From: Acidimicrobiales bacterium
GTDB lineage: Bacteria; Actinomycetota; Acidimicrobiia; Acidimicrobiales; RAAP-2
Length of the DNA: 41,613 nucleotides
Direction of reading: 5' to 3'
Assembly: GCA_017883135.1 (NCBI GenBank)
Contig: JADGOE010000022.1
Coordinates: 1 to 41,613, forward strand
The position numbers and the translations under genes are program-made. The notes beneath the pieces were generated by a model. That model was not told the origin of the DNA, ran no database searches, and worked only from the letters and a program-made list of their open reading frames with translations. Every line of letters begins with the position of its first letter. Position 1 is the first letter of the stretch. Of the stretch, positions 35,109 to 41,613 are shown piece by piece.

Positions 35109-36734
35109 TCAGATTCGCTCGGGGACCATGTCGATCGCACCGCAGGGGCACTCCTCGGCACAGAGCCCACAGCCCTTGCAGAAGTCGTAATTGATCTCAT
35201 AGCGCTGTTCCGGACCGAGCTTGATGACGGCGTTATCCGGGCAGACTCCGAAGCAGTTGTCGCATTCGAAGCAGTTGCCGCACGAGAGGCAGCGACGTGC
35301 CTCGAAGAGCGCGTTCTCCTCGGTGAGACCCTCGACCACCTCGTCGAAGGTGCTCTGGCGCCGTGCACGCTCGAGCTCGTGGCGCTTGGTTCGAGGTGCG
35401 TCCGAGTAGTACCAGGTGTTCAGGCGATCGAAGGGGGCAAGTCCGTGCCGGGTGGGGTCGACCAGTACCTTACCGGACATGAAGGCGCCCATGCCCTGCG
35501 CTGCTCGCTTGCCGTGACCGATGGCGACCGTCGCGGTCCGTGGTGACGGCACGGCGTCGCCGCCGGCGAAGACACCGCGCTCGCCGGTCATCATCGTCGG
35601 GAGAACCGTGACGACGCCGTCTTCGACGGCCACATTCGGCGCCCTGTCCAGAAGGGAGAGGTCGGTGTCCTGGCCGAGCGCGAGGACGAGCGAGTCGGCA
35701 CCGAACTCTTCGAACTCACCGGTCGGCTCCGGAAATCCGCTGGCGTCGAGGCGCATCTTCTCGAGCATGAGGTGGCCGTTCTCGAAGCGGTCCACCGTCG
35801 AGAGCCAACGCATTGTCACTCCTTCGGCGAGTGCCTCTTCGAGTTCGTCCCGCTGGGCGGGCATGCGATCACGGTTGCGCCGGTAGACGATCACCGCGTC
35901 GGTCGCGCCAAGGCGTCGCACGGTACGTGCGGCGTCGACCGCCGTGTCCCCGCCGCCGTAGACCACCACCCTGCGCCCGAGCAACGGAGGATCGTCGACG
36001 GCGACCCGGTGGAGGAGTGAGACGGCATCGAGCACGCGGGAGGAGTCACCGGCCGGGATGTCGACCCGGTGCGCGAGCTGGGCCCCCACGGCCAGAAAGG
36101 CAGCGTCGAAGGCGCCTGCTTCCCGCTCGAGTTGGATGTCCTCGACGGTGTGGTCGAATGCGACGTCGACCCCGAGTGCGACGACGCGTGCGATCTCTGC
36201 GTCGAGCACTGCTCGGGGGAGCCGGTAGGAGGGGATGCCGTAGCGCATCATGCCGCCCAACTGCGACGCCGAGTCGACCAGCCGGACCTCGTGGCCCTGG
36301 CGGCGCAGATGGTAGGTGGCGCTGAGCCCGGCGGGACCGGCTCCGACGACCAGCACCCGCCTTCCGGTGTCCTTGCCGGCAGGTGGTAGCGGCCAGCCTC
36401 GCTCGATGCCGAGGTCACCGAGGAACCGCTCGACGGCGTTGATGCCGACCGCCTCGTCGAGCTGGGTGCGATTGCACGCGGTTTCGCAGGGGTGATAGCA
36501 GATGCGACCCATCACCGCGGGGAACGGGTTGTCTTCGACGATCTGGTGCCACGCCGCCTCGTACTCACCGGGCTCGGCTTGATACAGCCAGCGCTGGACG
36601 TTCTCGCCGGAGGGGCAGGCGTCGTTGCAGGGCGGTAGTCGATCGACATAGATCGGTCGTTCGACGCGCCACGAACCAGTCCGGTTCGCGTGGCTCGAAC
36701 CGACGTCGAGTGTGATCGCGAAGGGGAGGTCCAT
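35109..36734 (-). CDS. GltD-like FAD/NAD(P) oxidoreductase fused to ferredoxin domain (PFOR electron subunit)
   Basis: A 541-aa fusion. The N-terminal domain carries the GltD-like iron-sulfur cysteines (CNDACPSG, GRICYHPCETACNR). Two nucleotide-binding Rossmann motifs follow: GAGPAG near 132-137 for FAD and GGGDTAVDAARTVRRLG for NAD(P). The last 80 residues are a double-cluster ferredoxin module: CLSCGNCFECDNC...C and CKGCGLCAEEC...C. It should take electrons from the PFOR complex and pass them to NAD(P) via FAD, or run in reverse. ATG at 36734 overlaps the porB stop (TAATG), so translation is coupled. Cofactor preference is not certain. Confidence 0.85.
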   Translation of the reverse strand: MDLPFAITLDVGSSHANRTGSWRVERPIYVDRLPPCNDACPSGENVQRWLYQAEPGEYEAAWHQIVEDNPFPAVMGRICYHPCETACNRTQLDEAVGINAVERFLGDLGIERGWPLPPAGKDTGRRVLVVGAGPAGLSATYHLRRQGHEVRLVDSASQLGGMMRYGIPSYRLPRAVLDAEIARVVALGVDVAFDHTVEDIQLEREAGAFDAAFLAVGAQLAHRVDIPAGDSSRVLDAVSLLHRVAVDDPPLLGRRVVVYGGGDTAVDAARTVRRLGATDAVIVYRRNRDRMPAQRDELEEALAEGVTMRWLSTVDRFENGHLMLEKMRLDASGFPEPTGEFEEFGADSLVLALGQDTDLSLLDRAPNVAVEDGVVTVLPTMMTGERGVFAGGDAVPSPRTATVAIGHGKRAAQGMGAFMSGKVLVDPTRHGLAPFDRLNTWYYSDAPRTKRHELERARRQSTFDEVVEGLTEENALFEARRCLSCGNCFECDNCFGVCPDNAVIKLGPEQRYEINYDFCKGCGLCAEECPCGAIDMVPERI

Positions 36735-37762
36735 TACGTTTCAGCCTTCTCCGGTTCGACGGTGATGGCATCATCGGCAAGGAGCTGGTACTCGGCAATG
36801 TTCCGATCTGCGATCGATTGGATACGGGAGATGATGTCGGTGCGCGGCCGTTCGCCGAACAGATGGGCGTAGCGGGTCTGGATCGACAGGTACTCCTCGA
36901 CCGGTGTTCGGTGGCGGATCGCTGACACGCCGGTGACCTTTCCGTGTACGGCTTCGAAGACCGGGAAGAGCCCAGTCTCCTTGGCCAACCGCGCCACTCG
37001 GATCGTGTCACACGATGCCGAACCCCATCCGAGAGGGCAGGGGACGAGGACATGGAGGTACCGGGCGCCGTGCAATCGCATCGCCCGCTCGACCTTCTCC
37101 TCGAGGTCGTGGAGGTCGGCGACCGTGGCGGTGGCGACATAGGTGATCTCGTGGGCCATCGCAAGGCGCGGAAGGTTCTTCCCCTGGCCGAATACGTTGC
37201 CTGGTTCCTCACCGATCGCTTCGGTGGTGGCCGTACGTGCCGCCGGCGGCGTCGCGCCCGAACGTTGCACCCCGGTGTTCATGTACGCCTCGTTGTCGTA
37301 GCAGATGAAGAGCACGTCGTCATTGCGTTCGAACATCCCCGACAGGCAGCCGAAGCCGATGTCGACGGTCCCGCCGTCGCCGGCTTGGGCCACGACTCGA
37401 ACGTCGCTCCTTCCCTTCACCTTCAGTGCCGCGGCGACCCCGGTGGCGACGGCGGGGGCGTTCCCGAACAGCGAATGGAGCCACGGGATGCGCCATGAGG
37501 TCTCGGGGTAGGGAGTAGAGAACACCTCGAGGCATCCGGTCGCGTTCACCGCGACCAGCCTTGCCTCGCTCGCTCGCATCGCCGCGTCGAGCGCGTAGCG
37601 GGCACCCAGGGCCTCCCCGCACCCCTGGCAGGCACGATGGCCCGAGTCGAGGGAATTGGTCCGGTTGGGATCGGACTGGACGGTCTGGTCGTCGTCAGGG
37701 AGGAGCCGGTTGCCGACGGCGAAGCTGCCGACTTGGTAGAAGCGGACGGGCGGGGCTGTCAT
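36734..37762 (-). CDS. porB: pyruvate:ferredoxin oxidoreductase, beta subunit
   Basis: A 342-aa subunit that binds thiamine diphosphate: the GDGGTVDIGFG and YDNEAYMNTGVQRS motifs are both intact. Iron-sulfur cysteines are in CQGCG, ATGCLEV and further along in WGSASC, consistent with one [4Fe-4S] cluster. With the alpha and gamma subunits it decarboxylates pyruvate to acetyl-CoA and reduced ferredoxin, or works in reverse. The stop overlaps the next gene's start. The alpha stop lies nine bases before its own start. A 2-oxo-isovalerate specificity cannot be excluded but the alpha subunit is PorA-like. Confidence 0.9.
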   Translation of the reverse strand: MTAPPVRFYQVGSFAVGNRLLPDDDQTVQSDPNRTNSLDSGHRACQGCGEALGARYALDAAMRASEARLVAVNATGCLEVFSTPYPETSWRIPWLHSLFGNAPAVATGVAAALKVKGRSDVRVVAQAGDGGTVDIGFGCLSGMFERNDDVLFICYDNEAYMNTGVQRSGATPPAARTATTEAIGEEPGNVFGQGKNLPRLAMAHEITYVATATVADLHDLEEKVERAMRLHGARYLHVLVPCPLGWGSASCDTIRVARLAKETGLFPVFEAVHGKVTGVSAIRHRTPVEEYLSIQTRYAHLFGERPRTDIISRIQSIADRNIAEYQLLADDAITVEPEKAET

Positions 37763-37771
37763 GATCGTCGG

Positions 37772-39025
37772 TCAACCGATTCGGGACGCGACAGTCCCGA
37801 GATCGCGGAGGATGTTCTCAGCTGATGGACCCGATCGACGTGTCGAGGTCATCCGGCCCCGTTCGCGCTGGACGATCTCGATCTCGAGGTCGAGGAAGGT
37901 GAGGGGGTCGAGCTCATCACGGGCGGCGGCGGCGAGTACCTCCTCGAGCGAGTCACGGGTGATCGGTCGTCCGCCGAGGCCACCGACCACCGTTCGCAGC
38001 GTGCAGTCCGAGTCGTGGGTCGCCATGGCGACATCAGTGGAGAGCACCCCTCCGTAGCCGATGCTGAACGCCTTCTCGACGACCACGACCCGGTGGGTCC
38101 CGGACAGTGCCCCGCGGACCGCCTCCCGCGGGAACGGCCGGAAGGCGGTGATCCCGACGACCCCCACCCGTTCGCCTGCATCCCTACGTGCGTCAACGGC
38201 GTCCTTGATCGTTCCGAGCACGGATCCGAGAGCGACGACGATGGTCTCTGCGCCCTCGGTGCGGTAGGGATGCAGTAGGCCCCCGCTCTGTCGCCCGAAT
38301 GCCTCGTCGAACGCCGCAGCGAGGGTGGGGATGCGCTCGAGTGCGTCGAGTTGGCGGAGGTGGGCGAGGTAGCGGACCTCCTCGAAGGCCTCGGGACCGA
38401 CCATGGCGCCGATCGAGACCGGATCGTCGGGGTCGAGCACTTGGCGAGGCTCGTAGGACGGCAGGAAAGCGTCGACCTCAGCCTGGTCGGGTAGCTCGAC
38501 CCGTTCGACGGCATGGGTGAGGATGAATCCGTCCATGCACACCATGACCGGGAGCGAGAGCTCCTCGGCGAGCCGGAAGGCCTGAACGTGGAGGTCGGCG
38601 GCCTCCTGGTTCGTCTCTGCGAAGAGCTGGATCCACCCGGAATCCCTCACTGCCATCGCGTCGCTGTGGTCGTTCCAGATGTTGATCGGAGCGCCGATGG
38701 CCCGGTTCGCCAGTGTCATGACGATCGGAAGTCCGAGCCCCGCCGCGTTGTATACCGCCTCGATCATGAAGAGGAGACCCTGGCTGGCGGTCGCGGTGTA
38801 AGACCGGGCACCTGTCGCGGACGCGCCGATCGACACCGACATCGCCGCAAACTCGGACTCGACGTTGATGAACTCGCAGGGTGTGAGGGCACCGGACTTC
38901 ACCATGGCTCCGATCGCCTCGATGATGTGAGTCTGTGGGGAGATGGGATAGGCACAGACGACCTCGGGTCGACAGAGCGCCACCGTCTCGGCAACGGCGC
39001 GAGAGCCTTCAATCTGTCGAAGCAT
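37772..39025 (-). CDS. porA: pyruvate:ferredoxin oxidoreductase, alpha subunit
   Basis: A 417-aa subunit beginning MLRQIEGSRAVAETVA. Conserved segments are YPISPQTHI, VESEFAAMSVSIGASATGARSYTATASQGL, NRAIGAPINIWNDHSDAMAVRDSGWIQ and the C-terminal FRPFP and EKAFSIGYGG motifs. These match PorA more closely than KorA or VorA. The start ATG at 39025 lies 17 bases inside the preceding porG, so the two are translationally coupled. It supplies the second half of the substrate and TPP site. Confidence 0.9.
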   Translation of the reverse strand: MLRQIEGSRAVAETVALCRPEVVCAYPISPQTHIIEAIGAMVKSGALTPCEFINVESEFAAMSVSIGASATGARSYTATASQGLLFMIEAVYNAAGLGLPIVMTLANRAIGAPINIWNDHSDAMAVRDSGWIQLFAETNQEAADLHVQAFRLAEELSLPVMVCMDGFILTHAVERVELPDQAEVDAFLPSYEPRQVLDPDDPVSIGAMVGPEAFEEVRYLAHLRQLDALERIPTLAAAFDEAFGRQSGGLLHPYRTEGAETIVVALGSVLGTIKDAVDARRDAGERVGVVGITAFRPFPREAVRGALSGTHRVVVVEKAFSIGYGGVLSTDVAMATHDSDCTLRTVVGGLGGRPITRDSLEEVLAAAARDELDPLTFLDLEIEIVQRERGRMTSTRRSGPSAENILRDLGTVASRIG

Positions 39026-39599
39026 CGACCATCTCGTCTTCTTCCAGCGTGACGTACCGATAGGCAGCACGGACGGCGGCCACGTTATCTTCACCCACGG
39101 CGCCCGTGAATCGCTGACGGACCGCAGTGTCGATGGCGTCGAGCGAGATCCGGCCGGTGAGCGCGGCGAAGCCGCCGAGCAACGCCGCGTTCGGAAGCGG
39201 ACGACCGAGGTGCTCGAGGGCGAGCTCGGTTGCCGGACAGGTGAGCAGGTGATCGCGGTGGAAGCGGCGGGCGAATTCGCCCAGGCCGAGCTCGTCGAAG
39301 CTGCGGGATGTGTTGACGAGCACATAGGCATCCGAGGGGAGCCCGGCGAAGAGGTCGACCTGGTGGATCAGTGTGACGTCCTGGACGATCAGGGCGTCCG
39401 GCTCCATCACCGGCTCATGGGTACGGATCGGGCGATCGTCGATTCGACAGAAAGAGACGACCGGCGCTCCCATGCGCTCGGATCCGAAGCTGGGAAAGGC
39501 CTGCGCGTGACGTCCCTCGACGAACGCGGCCACCGACAGGATCTCCGCGGCCGCCACGACGCCCTGCCCACCGCGACCGTGGATGCGAACCTGGAACAT
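39009..39599 (-). CDS. porG: pyruvate:ferredoxin oxidoreductase, gamma subunit
   Basis: A 196-aa subunit opening with the classic MFQVRIHGRGGQGVVAAAE motif, followed by FPSFGSERMGAPV. The gamma subunit contributes the coenzyme A-binding region. The ATG at 39599 has a strong GGAGGGAG upstream. A 23-codon ORF ends 13 bases before it. Gene order porG-porA-porB-(gltD-ferredoxin) has no separate porD; the ferredoxin subunit is replaced by the fused C-terminal domain of the last gene. Confidence 0.9.
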   Translation of the reverse strand: MFQVRIHGRGGQGVVAAAEILSVAAFVEGRHAQAFPSFGSERMGAPVVSFCRIDDRPIRTHEPVMEPDALIVQDVTLIHQVDLFAGLPSDAYVLVNTSRSFDELGLGEFARRFHRDHLLTCPATELALEHLGRPLPNAALLGGFAALTGRISLDAIDTAVRQRFTGAVGEDNVAAVRAAYRYVTLEEDEMVDASTD

Positions 39600-39612
39600 G
39601 CTGCTCCCTCCG

Positions 39613-39684
39613 CTACTCCTCGGGTGTGCCGCCGCACGACGCCTCAAGAGGACCGAGGCCGCTGATTACCACACTCGTCGTCAC
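39613..39684 (-). CDS. possible 23-aa leader ORF of the por operon
   Basis: GTG at 39684 opens a 23-codon ORF (VTTSVVISGLGPLEASCGG...) preceded by GAGGAGG at five-base spacing and ending 13 bases before the porG start. A palindrome GTCACCGTGAC (39680-39690) covers the start codon and spacer. It could be a leader peptide or an unannotated small protein. There is no evidence of translation beyond the ribosome binding site. Confidence 0.35.
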   Translation of the reverse strand: MTTSVVISGLGPLEASCGGTPEE

Positions 39685-39903
39685 CGTGACCTCCTCGAAC
39701 GCCCGTGGGATCGATCGACCCCGCTCTGCTCTCATCGTGCTGCCGTTGGCGCGCGTGAGGTAGGGCCAAACGTCCCTGGTTGTGGAGACCTGTTCTGCCG
39801 TTGGCCGACCCTGTGGGTGGCCGACTTTGCCGGTGGCCGACGTGTGGGGCGGTTGCTGTTGGGGAAGTCGACGCGGGTACGGCAGGAGGGCGATCAGCCC
39901 TGG
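39685..39903. other. intergenic stretch between the por operon and the MmpS-like gene
   Basis: About 300 bases lie between the MmpS-like gene and porG. Apart from the small ORF at 39613-39684 and the short repeats at 39802-39849, I see no gene here. The por promoter must lie in this interval. Confidence 0.45.
39802..39849. repeat. three short direct repeats, 16-bp period
   Basis: TGGCCGAC recurs at 39802, 39818 and 39834, exactly 16 bp apart, with G-rich spacers. It lies upstream of the por operon, with respect to its direction, and just downstream of the MmpS-like gene. It might bind a regulator, or may be chance. Confidence 0.4.
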
Positions 39904-40488
39904 TCAGGAAGCGCTGCCCGTGCAGGACGCAATGCCGTACTGGCCGGTTGCTGTGTTCGTAGAGACCTGCTTGCCGTCGACGGTGATCGTGCAGGTGACG
40001 GTATCTCCGGTCTGGATCTGTGCGGTCAAGGTGAATGCGGAGAAGAGGCCGGTTGCGGTCACGATCTTGCTCCACGGAAGCGTCGCTCCGGACTCTTGCG
40101 AGCTGCCACTGTTCCCGCTCGTGAACGAGTCATAGCTGATGTCGGCGGTTCCCGAGCCGGTCACCGAGTACACGACTGTGTGCGTCGTGGTGGCAGCATG
40201 GTGGATCGCCACTCCCGCCCCGGCGATGAGCGCCACGCAACCACCGATTGCCAACGCGACCACGACCAAGATCCAGAACCACACCCGGGTGTAGAACTTC
40301 TTCGTCGGTCCCTGACCGGCACCTGGCAGTGGCGGATACCACTTGCCGTCCGTCGCCCGCCACCATCCAGGTCCGGGAGGTGCATCGCCACCGACCGGTG
40401 GGGCAACGGGACTCTGTTGTGGCTGCGGCGGATACCACTTGCCGTCCGATGCTATCCACCAACCGGGCCCTTGGGAGGTGTCACTCAC
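39904..40488 (-). CDS. MmpS-like membrane-anchored protein with GWW-DGKWYPP repeats
   Basis: A 194-aa protein. Two copies of GPGWW..(S/T)DGKWYPP lie at about 7-22 and 39-54, a cytoplasmic repeat common in Acidimicrobiia membrane proteins. A single transmembrane helix spans about 70-94. The external domain (YSVTGSGTADISYDS ... LPWSK ... CTITVDGKQVSTNTATG) resembles MmpS family domains with a cysteine pair. It may assist an exporter or sit in the envelope; there is no MmpL gene here. The GTG at 40488 is preceded by AGGGGG. Its start overlaps the stop of an upstream decayed ORF. Confidence 0.75.
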   Translation of the reverse strand: MSDTSQGPGWWIASDGKWYPPQPQQSPVAPPVGGDAPPGPGWWRATDGKWYPPLPGAGQGPTKKFYTRVWFWILVVVALAIGGCVALIAGAGVAIHHAATTTHTVVYSVTGSGTADISYDSFTSGNSGSSQESGATLPWSKIVTATGLFSAFTLTAQIQTGDTVTCTITVDGKQVSTNTATGQYGIASCTGSAS

Positions 40489-40778
40489 TGGTGCCCCCTA
40501 GCGGAATCGCTCACCGCAGGACCGCCCCGCCGCAGCAGAAAGAGTGTGTCACGATCTCCGGAGGACTGCGCAGGCGTGCCGTCACCGAAGGCAACACCCT
40601 GACCTGGGTGAAAACAAGTCAGGGTATCGTGGAGGTGACGGGAACCGGACCGACCCGGGCAGCACGAAGGAAGCCCTGATCTACGTCTGCGTTGCTGTTG
40701 AGCTGGGAGAACGTTGGTCATCGAGTACCCGTCTTCCTCCGCTGGCAACCGCTGCAGCGCGTCTGCACAGTGGCTCAT
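40485..40778 (-). CDS. doubtful ORF upstream of the MmpS-like gene
   Basis: Beginning with ATG at 40778 (MSHCADALQRLPAEEDGY...) after GGAGGAAAC, about 97 codons run to a stop overlapping the MmpS-like start. Codon third positions lose their GC bias after the first 30 codons and the C-terminal part is Arg/Pro/Ser-rich. A preceding ORF (MDSPPSAPLT..., 40775-40930) overlaps this start by ATGA and has a hydrophobic stretch. These may be fragments of decayed genes. I recognise neither. Confidence 0.2.
   Translation of the reverse strand: MSHCADALQRLPAEEDGYSMTNVLPAQQQRRRRSGLPSCCPGRSGSRHLHDTLTCFHPGQGVAFGDGTPAQSSGDRDTLFLLRRGGPAVSDSARGHQ
40596..40625. repeat. 8-bp inverted repeat with 14-base loop
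   Basis: ACCCTGAC at 40596-40603 and GTCAGGGT at 40618-40625 are perfect complements. No T-tract follows in either direction, so a terminator is unlikely. It borders a degenerate tRNA-end-like sequence. Confidence 0.35.
40626..40654 (-). other. degenerate tRNA/tmRNA 3'-end-like sequence
   Basis: The minus strand reads GGTTCCCGTCACCTCCACGA. It aligns with the remnant at 1021-1049 at about 22 of 29 positions and has the same orientation. The T-loop is altered (TCCGGTT instead of TTCGATT). This could be another scar of integration, or chance. Confidence 0.25.
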
Positions 40779-41007
40779 GTTTCCTCCGGGAGCCCTATTT
40801 CGTTCGCGAGATCGGCCTCTCCTTGTAGACAATCTTGGCGGACGAGGTGGGACGCTGCAAGGGTCATCGCCGTGAGCACAATCGTTGTTGCTGTTGTCCC
40901 GGTCAGAGGGGCACTGGGTGGCGAATCCATATCGTGGGGTTCGTGTTTCTGGCAGCGCTCCGACGAGACGATGGCCACGATGGCTCAGGACTCGACGTTC
41001 ACGATAT

Positions 41008-41406
41008 TCACGCCATGCCCACCACGGGCTTGTTGAGCAGGGTGCCGCCCATCGAGCCGAAGAAGCGGGCGTTGAAGGCGAAGATGCCCCCGTCGGACGC
41101 CACCTCCCAGTAGCCGGTTGCGACCGCCGACATCACCAAGGTCTGGTCGTGGGCTCCGTTGTAGGATCTGCCCACCGCAGTGCACCCTTCCGGCCCGGTA
41201 CACGACACACCGTTGAGAACGTTGCTGTACTGCGAAGACGAGGCGTTGGGGCTCGAGACGATGGTCCAGGCTGGGTTGGGAGTGGCCCCGGCCGGTGTTG
41301 CTCCGACGATCACGAGTAGGGCGGATCCAATCAACAGGGACGACCCGATCTTGAGCAAGCCAACCCGTGCGCGTGCTTGCCCGTTCGACTCAGATGATTC
41401 GATCAT
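41008..41406 (-). CDS. truncated secreted repeat protein
   Basis: The 132-aa product begins with a signal peptide (LLIGSALLVIVGATPAGA). A domain of the WTIVSSPNASSSQYSNVLNGVSC type follows, then one GYWEVASDGGIFAFNARFFGSMGG repeat related to those of the NlpC/P60 protein at 16732-17961. It ends at LNKPVVGMA, in the middle of what would be the next repeat. No continuation is found in any frame in the next 300 bases, so the gene has lost its 3' part. GGTGGA and AAGGCGG upstream support the ATG at 41406. Confidence 0.65.
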   Translation of the reverse strand: MIESSESNGQARARVGLLKIGSSLLIGSALLVIVGATPAGATPNPAWTIVSSPNASSSQYSNVLNGVSCTGPEGCTAVGRSYNGAHDQTLVMSAVATGYWEVASDGGIFAFNARFFGSMGGTLLNKPVVGMA

Positions 41407-41455
41407 CGTCCACCGCCTTGAACCTCACTCGACTGCCCCCTCGGTCGGCATCGAG

Positions 41456-41531
41456 CCACTGAAAATTCGGTGGATTGAGGCTTAGTGGCCGCGCGGATAG
41501 GCGTTGACCAGGGAAAATGCAGTTTCAGTGG
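41456..41531. repeat. 9-bp inverted repeat near the right edge
   Basis: CCACTGAAA (41456-41464) and TTTCAGTGG (41523-41531) are perfect complements 58 bases apart, upstream of the truncated repeat protein. Confidence 0.4.
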
Positions 41532-41610
41532 TCCGCACGTTCACCCTGGTCACGAGGCCGAATCGTCGCTTTCGGGTCGCTGCGGTGTCTGGACTGACTC
41601 GCCTATCCGC
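41493..41610. repeat. 11-bp inverted repeat at the right edge
   Basis: GCGGATAGGCG (41493-41503) and CGCCTATCCGC (41600-41610) are perfect complements about 96 bases apart, interleaved with the 9-bp pair. The arms could be the ends of a small element or an RNA/protein-binding structure. The window stops three bases later, so the context is cut off. Confidence 0.4.
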
Positions 41611-41613
41611 TGA

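Noticed and set aside
35098-35109. The palindrome ACCCGGCCGGGT as a terminator between convergent genes
   Set aside because: It has no loop and no T-tract, so it cannot form a standard intrinsic terminator.

Overview
The window is high-GC DNA from an actinobacterium, most likely of the class Acidimicrobiia. I infer this from a mycothiol/DinB-type enzyme, an F420-type luciferase-like oxidoreductase, GPGWW..DGKWYPP-repeat membrane proteins, secreted proteins built on GYWLVAADGGIFSFGDA repeats, and many leaderless promoters. No complete rRNA or tRNA gene and no CRISPR array is present. The two ends (about 1-2540 and 39600-41613) look lower in GC and hold accessory or decaying DNA. The middle is compact.

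Layout. (1) 1-2540: a foreign segment with an IS1-like transposase, a tRNA/tmRNA 3'-end-like remnant, an orphan terminator and three small genes of unknown function. Its right edge cuts off the last part of a membrane diguanylate cyclase (2529-3908). (2) 4076-6510: a DinB/maleylpyruvate isomerase-type protein, a GNAT acetyltransferase and a quinone oxidoreductase. (3) 6917-16340: three intact GGDEF-EAL proteins, two in tandem and one with a PAS domain, surrounding a sphingosine-1-phosphate-lyase-like PLP enzyme and an FGGY kinase. With the truncated cyclase this makes four c-di-GMP proteins in 14 kb. (4) 16381-18046: a small Cys-rich protein and a secreted NlpC/P60 hydrolase with internal repeats. 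(5) 18173-28902: a lipid/ketone catabolism neighbourhood with a Baeyer-Villiger-type monooxygenase divergent from an HSL-type esterase, a FUSC membrane protein, an LLM oxidoreductase, an SDR, an acyl-CoA dehydrogenase, an alpha/beta hydrolase and a DHA2-type MFS exporter. (6) 28962-30667: a nickel/cobalt permease and a divergent Fur-family regulator, with a TTGCGA-N5-TCGCAA palindrome between them that matches the Nur (nickel regulator) box pattern. (7) 30728-39599: a cytoplasmic GH36 alpha-galactosidase, a PEP synthase, and on the other strand a porG-porA-porB operon ending in a GltD-like/ferredoxin fusion. Together PFOR and PEP synthase link acetyl-CoA, pyruvate and PEP. (8) 39600-41613: an MmpS-like membrane protein, decayed ORFs, a truncated repeat protein and nested inverted repeats at the right edge.

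A recurring signal is TANNNT placed six to eight bases before a start codon (2233-, 2304+, 4073/4076+, 5449-, 16381+, 24289-, 25113-, 30209+). It implies leaderless transcripts and fixes several start codons. The most interesting loci are the nickel-regulation intergenic region with its short leader ORF, the por operon with its fused electron-transfer subunit and possible leader ORF, the PLP-lyase/FGGY-kinase operon inside a c-di-GMP cluster, and the island edge that truncates the cyclase.
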